Shown: positions 59,161 to 64,000 of the stretch, in pieces
How positions within the stretch are numbered: the stretch's first letter is position 1
How the letters are laid out: every line of letters begins with the position of its first letter
Source of the DNA: Pacificoceanicola onchidii
GTDB lineage: Bacteria; Pseudomonadota; Alphaproteobacteria; Rhodobacterales; Rhodobacteraceae
NCBI RefSeq assembly: GCF_004804335.1
Contig: NZ_SRXY01000002.1
Location: 507,306 to 571,305, forward strand
Reading direction: 5' to 3'
Length of the DNA: 64,000 bases
Program-made: the position numbers and the translations under genes
Notes under the pieces: model-generated
Seen by the model: only the letters and a program-made list of their open reading frames with translations
What the model was told of the DNA's origin: nothing
The model's database searches: none

Positions 59161-60492
59161 TCAATCCACCGGCAAGCCGCTCGGCACCGTGTCGGGACGC
59201 CCCATGGGGCGCTGCAGCGCCGTCTCGCCGGTCAGCCCGTGCAGGAATGCCACGATATCCGCAACCTCCGCATCACTCAAAACCGGCAGATCAATGTCGA
59301 TCTTTGCCCGTATCCGCCCGGTTTCCGCGGCGTTCGCCAGCAGCATGAAATCCTCTTCCTCAAGCCAGGACACCGGCGGCAGGCTGGCCATCTCTTCGCG
59401 CCAGGCGGCATTGCTCTGCTCCGGATCAAGGTGATGGCGCACCATCGCCTCCAGCGTCGGCATCGCGCCATTGTGCCCGTAGGGCGCGGTCAGCGCGACA
59501 TTGCGCAGGAACGGCACGCGGAAGCGGTAGGCGTCCTCGGGATCGTCCGAAACTGTCATCCGCCCCACATCGCGGGCAATCGGATCATTCAACGTGGTGA
59601 TCCCCGGCCCAAAGGGCGGCAGGCCCAGCGCCTGAAAGCTTTGGTTCGACATCAGCGGGCCGGAATGGCAGGTGGCGCAGCCAACCTCGCCATAAAACAG
59701 CGCCATGCCGCGCTTTTGCGCGTCGCTCAGCGCATCCTCTTCCCCGTTCAGATATTGGTCAAACGGGCTGTCGAAGTTGCGGAACTCCGTCCCTTCAAAG
59801 GCCGCGATGGCGTTGACTATCTCAACGATGGTGATGTCTTCCGCCGTCTCCACATGGTCAAAAGCGTCCATGAACAAAGGCAGATAGCCGTCAATCGCCC
59901 GCACGCGCTCCTCGACCAGAGGCCAGACATAATGCGGCGCGTCATAGGCGGCCCCGCCGATCGGGTTTTCTTCGGGTTGTCCCGCCATTTCGATCTCGGA
60001 CGTCATAGGAAACAGCGCCTGCGCCGCGAGCAGCGAGTTCAGCCCCTGCGGCAGGAAAATCCACGCCGGAGAGCGAAACCCATTGCCGAAATCGTCGGAC
60101 ACCGACACGCGCCCGTCATGGAACAGAACCTCTACATCCTTATGGCCGAGGTTCCACAGGCCCGGCGCATTGCGCGGCACCCGCTCGATGATCTGATCCG
60201 CGCCCGCCCCGGCGCTGCGCCGCATCCCAAGCCCGGCACCACCTTCGCCAATGCCGAGACTGACACCATCGGCGCTGTTCAGATCGTGGTGGTGACAGGT
60301 CGCGCAGGCGATATTCTGGTTGCCAGACAACACTTTGTCATAAAACAAGAGCTGCCCGAGCTCTACCTGCGCCTGATCGAACTGGATGAAATCCTCCAGC
60401 TTCAAAGGCTCCGGCAGGTCCATCGCCAAAGCTGGCGCGGCAAAAATGGCCGCAAGGCAGGACGTTACAATCGGTTTGGTCATCAATGTCAT
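59161..60492 (-). CDS. Di-heme cytochrome c peroxidase/MauG family protein
   Basis: 443 residues with a signal peptide (SCLAAIFAAPALA) and two c-heme sites, both CATCH (first in NIACATCHHHDLNS, second in EVGCATCHSGPLM). Unlike short bacterial cytochrome c peroxidases it is long and lies 49 bp behind a gene for a secreted propeller protein. MauG-family members use bis-Fe(IV) hemes to modify residues of a partner protein; the pairing here could be such a case (inference). Start at 60492 follows AAGGACA. Confidence 0.88.
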   Translation of the reverse strand: MTLMTKPIVTSCLAAIFAAPALAMDLPEPLKLEDFIQFDQAQVELGQLLFYDKVLSGNQNIACATCHHHDLNSADGVSLGIGEGGAGLGMRRSAGAGADQIIERVPRNAPGLWNLGHKDVEVLFHDGRVSVSDDFGNGFRSPAWIFLPQGLNSLLAAQALFPMTSEIEMAGQPEENPIGGAAYDAPHYVWPLVEERVRAIDGYLPLFMDAFDHVETAEDITIVEIVNAIAAFEGTEFRNFDSPFDQYLNGEEDALSDAQKRGMALFYGEVGCATCHSGPLMSNQSFQALGLPPFGPGITTLNDPIARDVGRMTVSDDPEDAYRFRVPFLRNVALTAPYGHNGAMPTLEAMVRHHLDPEQSNAAWREEMASLPPVSWLEEEDFMLLANAAETGRIRAKIDIDLPVLSDAEVADIVAFLHGLTGETALQRPMGRPDTVPSGLPVD

Positions 60493-60541
60493 TGGGCTTG
60501 TCCTTTTGCGAATGCCCCGGTCTCAAAAACAACACATAGCG

Positions 60542-62509
60542 TTACTCACGCACAATACGATAGCGCGCGCCAGCCGCCAAGGGACCGGCAATCTCGGTAC
60601 GCCCGCCATCGGCCCAGACCACGGTCAATGCGGTGATCTCCTGCGCCGCGCCAAGCCCGAAATGGGCGACGGGCGCGTCAAAAGACATGAACCCGCCCCC
60701 GGACTGAATCTCACGCATCATCTTCGTGCCATCCGGCAAGATCACTTCGATCCGCGCGCCAATGCCAAAACGGTTGCCATGCGCATCATTGAGATCCACC
60801 GCCAGTGCGTTGCCCGTCTGCGCGCCATTGCGATAGAGCATCACCGGCCCGTTCACCGGCTGCGTGATGATGTCCAGATCGCCGTCATTGTCCATGTCGA
60901 ACCGCACCGCGGCAGAGGTCATCAGGTAATCGGTCAGGCCAAAATCAATCGCCGACTCTTCAAACGAGCCGTCCCCCATGTTGCGGTAAAACAGGTTCGA
61001 CGGGCTGACTTCGTTCGGCACCCATGTGCCATTGACGATGAACACATCCTGCCAGCCGTCATTGTCGAAATCCGCGATCTTCGTGTCCCAGGACCAGCCG
61101 CCTATCTCAAGCCCAGCGTCAATCGCCGTATCGACATAGCGATCCTCTTCCCATGTCAGCAGCACGTTGGTGCGCATGATCTGGCGCAGCGTGGTGTCAA
61201 AAACCTCCATCAGCGGCGAGGTGAACGGCTTGAAATGCACCTCACAGAAGTCCCTGGCCAGCTTCTGATCGTCCGCGATCAGCGCGCAGAGCGAAGGGTC
61301 TTTCTTCTGGATTGCCAAGTCCTTGACCGACATCGCAAGGCATTCGGACTTCAACGGATCGTCCAGCGCCTGACACCGATCCGCATAGCGCGGATCAAAA
61401 CGATTGCCGGACTTGTACCAGGTCTTGATCTCCATGTTCCGCGCGCAGAGCGCCTTGGTCTCGGCGTGCGCAATGCTCTCGCAATACTGTGTCAAAGGCT
61501 GCATCCTGAGCCTGTCCGACACGCGCGACGAGCGCCCGGCAATCTGCGCGTAGTAAATCTCCGGCGAGCCGTCGTTATAAAGATCCGCCGTCTTGATCGC
61601 CATCGTGGTGTTGGTGGTGTGCGGGATCAGCCCCTCTTCGCGGGTGACGGCCGTGAACCCGCCCTGCCCGTCGCCGTGATAGACGTAATCGGGCAGTTCG
61701 AAGTCATTGCCAAAGAGCAGATCGGTGTTTCCATCCAGATCAATATCGCTGAACAGCGTGACAAGCGTCTCGCCCGGCAGCCCCGGCAGTTCCTTGTACG
61801 CGCTGCCATCCATCACGCCATTTTCATTGAAAACCAACCGGTTGCGCGACTCTTCACCCGGAATGCGCCGATACCATCCGGCGGCCCAATTGCCCAAGGC
61901 CACGTCCAGATCACCATCCCGATCCGCATCGGCAAAGCTGAGCGAGATCGTCAGCATCGCGTCATCCCGGTTGCTCACCGATTGCGGGCTGGCCATGTCA
62001 AACCGGCCCCCCTCATTGCGAATGACAAAGTTGCCATCCACGTAAGTCGCCGCAAAAATGTCCAGCCAGCCATCGTTGTCGATATCCACCAGGGCGGCGT
62101 TGAAGATATCAAGGCCCGCCACCGGCCCCAGATCCCCGTCCATGCGAGAAAACTGGCCGGAGCCGTCATTGAGATAGATGTAAAGCCCGGCATCCGTGGA
62201 GGCGATCACCAGATCAAGATCGTCGTCGTTGTCGATGTCCCCGGTGGTCAGGCTCCGCCCTTCCCAGAACGGCGGCCACATGTCCTTCATCGAGAATTCC
62301 AGCGGCTTGTCGATGCCGTGCTCGCGCGCCTCGACGCCCTGAAACACCGTCTCATAACCCGGCGAGCGCGGCGCAAACGGATGTGCGCTGATCGTCACGG
62401 GCCGGTCCGAGGACACGACCTCTGCGGCCTGCGCGGGGGTCAGGCTCAGCGGCAGGGCCATGGCAGCCACAAAAGAGAGGCTCAAAGAGCGCAGAGAAGG
62501 CACGGTCAT
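60542..62509 (-). CDS. Secreted VCBS/FG-GAP repeat protein with ASPIC/UnbV C-terminal domain
   Basis: 655 residues with a Sec signal (LSFVAAMALPLSLTPAQA). Repeated calcium-binding DxDxDGxxD blades (GDIDNDDDLDLVIAS, VDIDNDGWLDIFAA, ADADRDGDLDVALG, SDIDLDGNTDLLFG, ADFDNDGWQDVFI, FDMDNDGDLDII) form a beta-propeller; an ASPIC/UnbV domain ends it (NRFGIGARIEVILPDGTKMM). Between blades there is an insertion of about 100 residues with six Cys in helices (YCESIAHAETKALCARN ... RCQAL ... ECLAM ... LCALI ... FCEVHF). I use the ATG at 62509; the frame to 62635 lacks a signal. It may be the partner of the adjacent di-heme protein. Confidence 0.85.
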   Translation of the reverse strand: MTVPSLRSLSLSFVAAMALPLSLTPAQAAEVVSSDRPVTISAHPFAPRSPGYETVFQGVEAREHGIDKPLEFSMKDMWPPFWEGRSLTTGDIDNDDDLDLVIASTDAGLYIYLNDGSGQFSRMDGDLGPVAGLDIFNAALVDIDNDGWLDIFAATYVDGNFVIRNEGGRFDMASPQSVSNRDDAMLTISLSFADADRDGDLDVALGNWAAGWYRRIPGEESRNRLVFNENGVMDGSAYKELPGLPGETLVTLFSDIDLDGNTDLLFGNDFELPDYVYHGDGQGGFTAVTREEGLIPHTTNTTMAIKTADLYNDGSPEIYYAQIAGRSSRVSDRLRMQPLTQYCESIAHAETKALCARNMEIKTWYKSGNRFDPRYADRCQALDDPLKSECLAMSVKDLAIQKKDPSLCALIADDQKLARDFCEVHFKPFTSPLMEVFDTTLRQIMRTNVLLTWEEDRYVDTAIDAGLEIGGWSWDTKIADFDNDGWQDVFIVNGTWVPNEVSPSNLFYRNMGDGSFEESAIDFGLTDYLMTSAAVRFDMDNDGDLDIITQPVNGPVMLYRNGAQTGNALAVDLNDAHGNRFGIGARIEVILPDGTKMMREIQSGGGFMSFDAPVAHFGLGAAQEITALTVVWADGGRTEIAGPLAAGARYRIVRE

Positions 62510-62595
62510 CGGGTCTGGTCCTGCTGAAACGATTTGGCTGGTAACGCCGCAATCATTGGCCAAAAGCGCTGGAAACTCAACAGGCTCGCCGATCA

Positions 62596-62630
62596 CAAAA
62601 AACCGCGCCCGAGTTGCCCCGGGCGCGGTT
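62596..62630 (-). terminator. Rho-independent terminator of katG
   Basis: On the minus strand CCGCGCCCG and CGGGCGCGG form a strong stem followed by TTTTTTG. It lies 24 bp past the katG stop and separates it from the propeller/peroxidase pair. Confidence 0.85.
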
Positions 62631-62653
62631 GTCATCTGCCTTGCGAATTTGGC

Positions 62654-64000
<1,347 letters not shown>

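Noticed and set aside
60386-62527. A 713-codon open frame on the plus strand opposite the propeller gene
   Set aside because: Its composition (many His, Arg, Val) is that of an antisense shadow; the minus strand has clear repeated DxDxDG blades and a signal peptide.

Overview
The window looks like chromosome or megaplasmid DNA of a marine alphaproteobacterium, most likely Rhodobacteraceae (Roseobacter group). The reasons are high GC with strong third-position bias, tightly packed operons with ATGA/GTGA overlaps, and an abundance of solute-binding-protein transporters (one TTT, one ABC, two TRAP systems) next to branched-chain and uronate catabolism. No rRNA, tRNA, CRISPR array, insertion sequence or phage gene was seen.

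Layout. 0.4-6.7 kb: a GntR/FCD regulator, a complete tripartite tricarboxylate transporter (TctC-TctB-TctA), an AbrB-type membrane protein and an MmgE/PrpD-family enzyme, probably for uptake and breakdown of a small carboxylic acid. 6.7-10.0 kb (minus): XRE-cupin regulator, large Old Yellow Enzyme-family Fe-S flavoprotein, glutathione transferase. 10.2-17.6 kb: complete branched-chain 2-oxoacid dehydrogenase complex with an acyl-CoA dehydrogenase and a 3-hydroxyacyl-CoA dehydrogenase-like SDR, under a divergent Lrp-type regulator. 17.7-22.4 kb: RND efflux pair and divergent MarR regulator around a large palindrome. 22.5-23.1 kb: rhomboid protease.

23.1-34.0 kb (minus): an alginate-oligosaccharide utilisation operon made of an AlgS/M1/M2/Q-like ABC importer, a cytoplasmic PL15 exolyase, a KdgF cupin, a dehydrogenase, a DEH-reductase-like SDR, KDG kinase and an SMP-30 lactonase. 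34.2-41.8 kb: its likely GntR regulator, a MATE exporter, D-mannonate dehydratase, a Gfo/Idh oxidoreductase and a DctPQM TRAP transporter. Both promoter regions carry two copies of the same 12-bp operator (TGGTATACTAGT), so they look like one hexuronate regulon converging on 2-keto-3-deoxygluconate. 41.8-47.4 kb: a TAXI-TRAP transporter in an operon with a cytoplasmic sulfatase, and a divergent LysR. 47.4-53.7 kb: Lrp plus leucine dehydrogenase, then DUF1330, quinone reductase, AhpD-like, a dimethylglycine-dehydrogenase-like flavoprotein and an NTF2-like protein.

53.8-57.8 kb is the most striking part. A HisI paralog that has lost one of its three zinc cysteines sits directly behind a near-consensus Zur-box palindrome. 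It overlaps a RibD-like deaminase whose reductase half is lost and replaced by a Cys-containing C-terminal domain. Divergent to it are a dihydroorotase paralog with an altered HxH metal motif and a homocysteine S-methyltransferase. I read this as a candidate zinc-starvation (Zur) locus.

57.8-64.0 kb (minus): iron alcohol dehydrogenase, a MauG-like di-heme peroxidase paired with a secreted VCBS/ASPIC propeller protein, and the C-terminal part of KatG running off the right edge.
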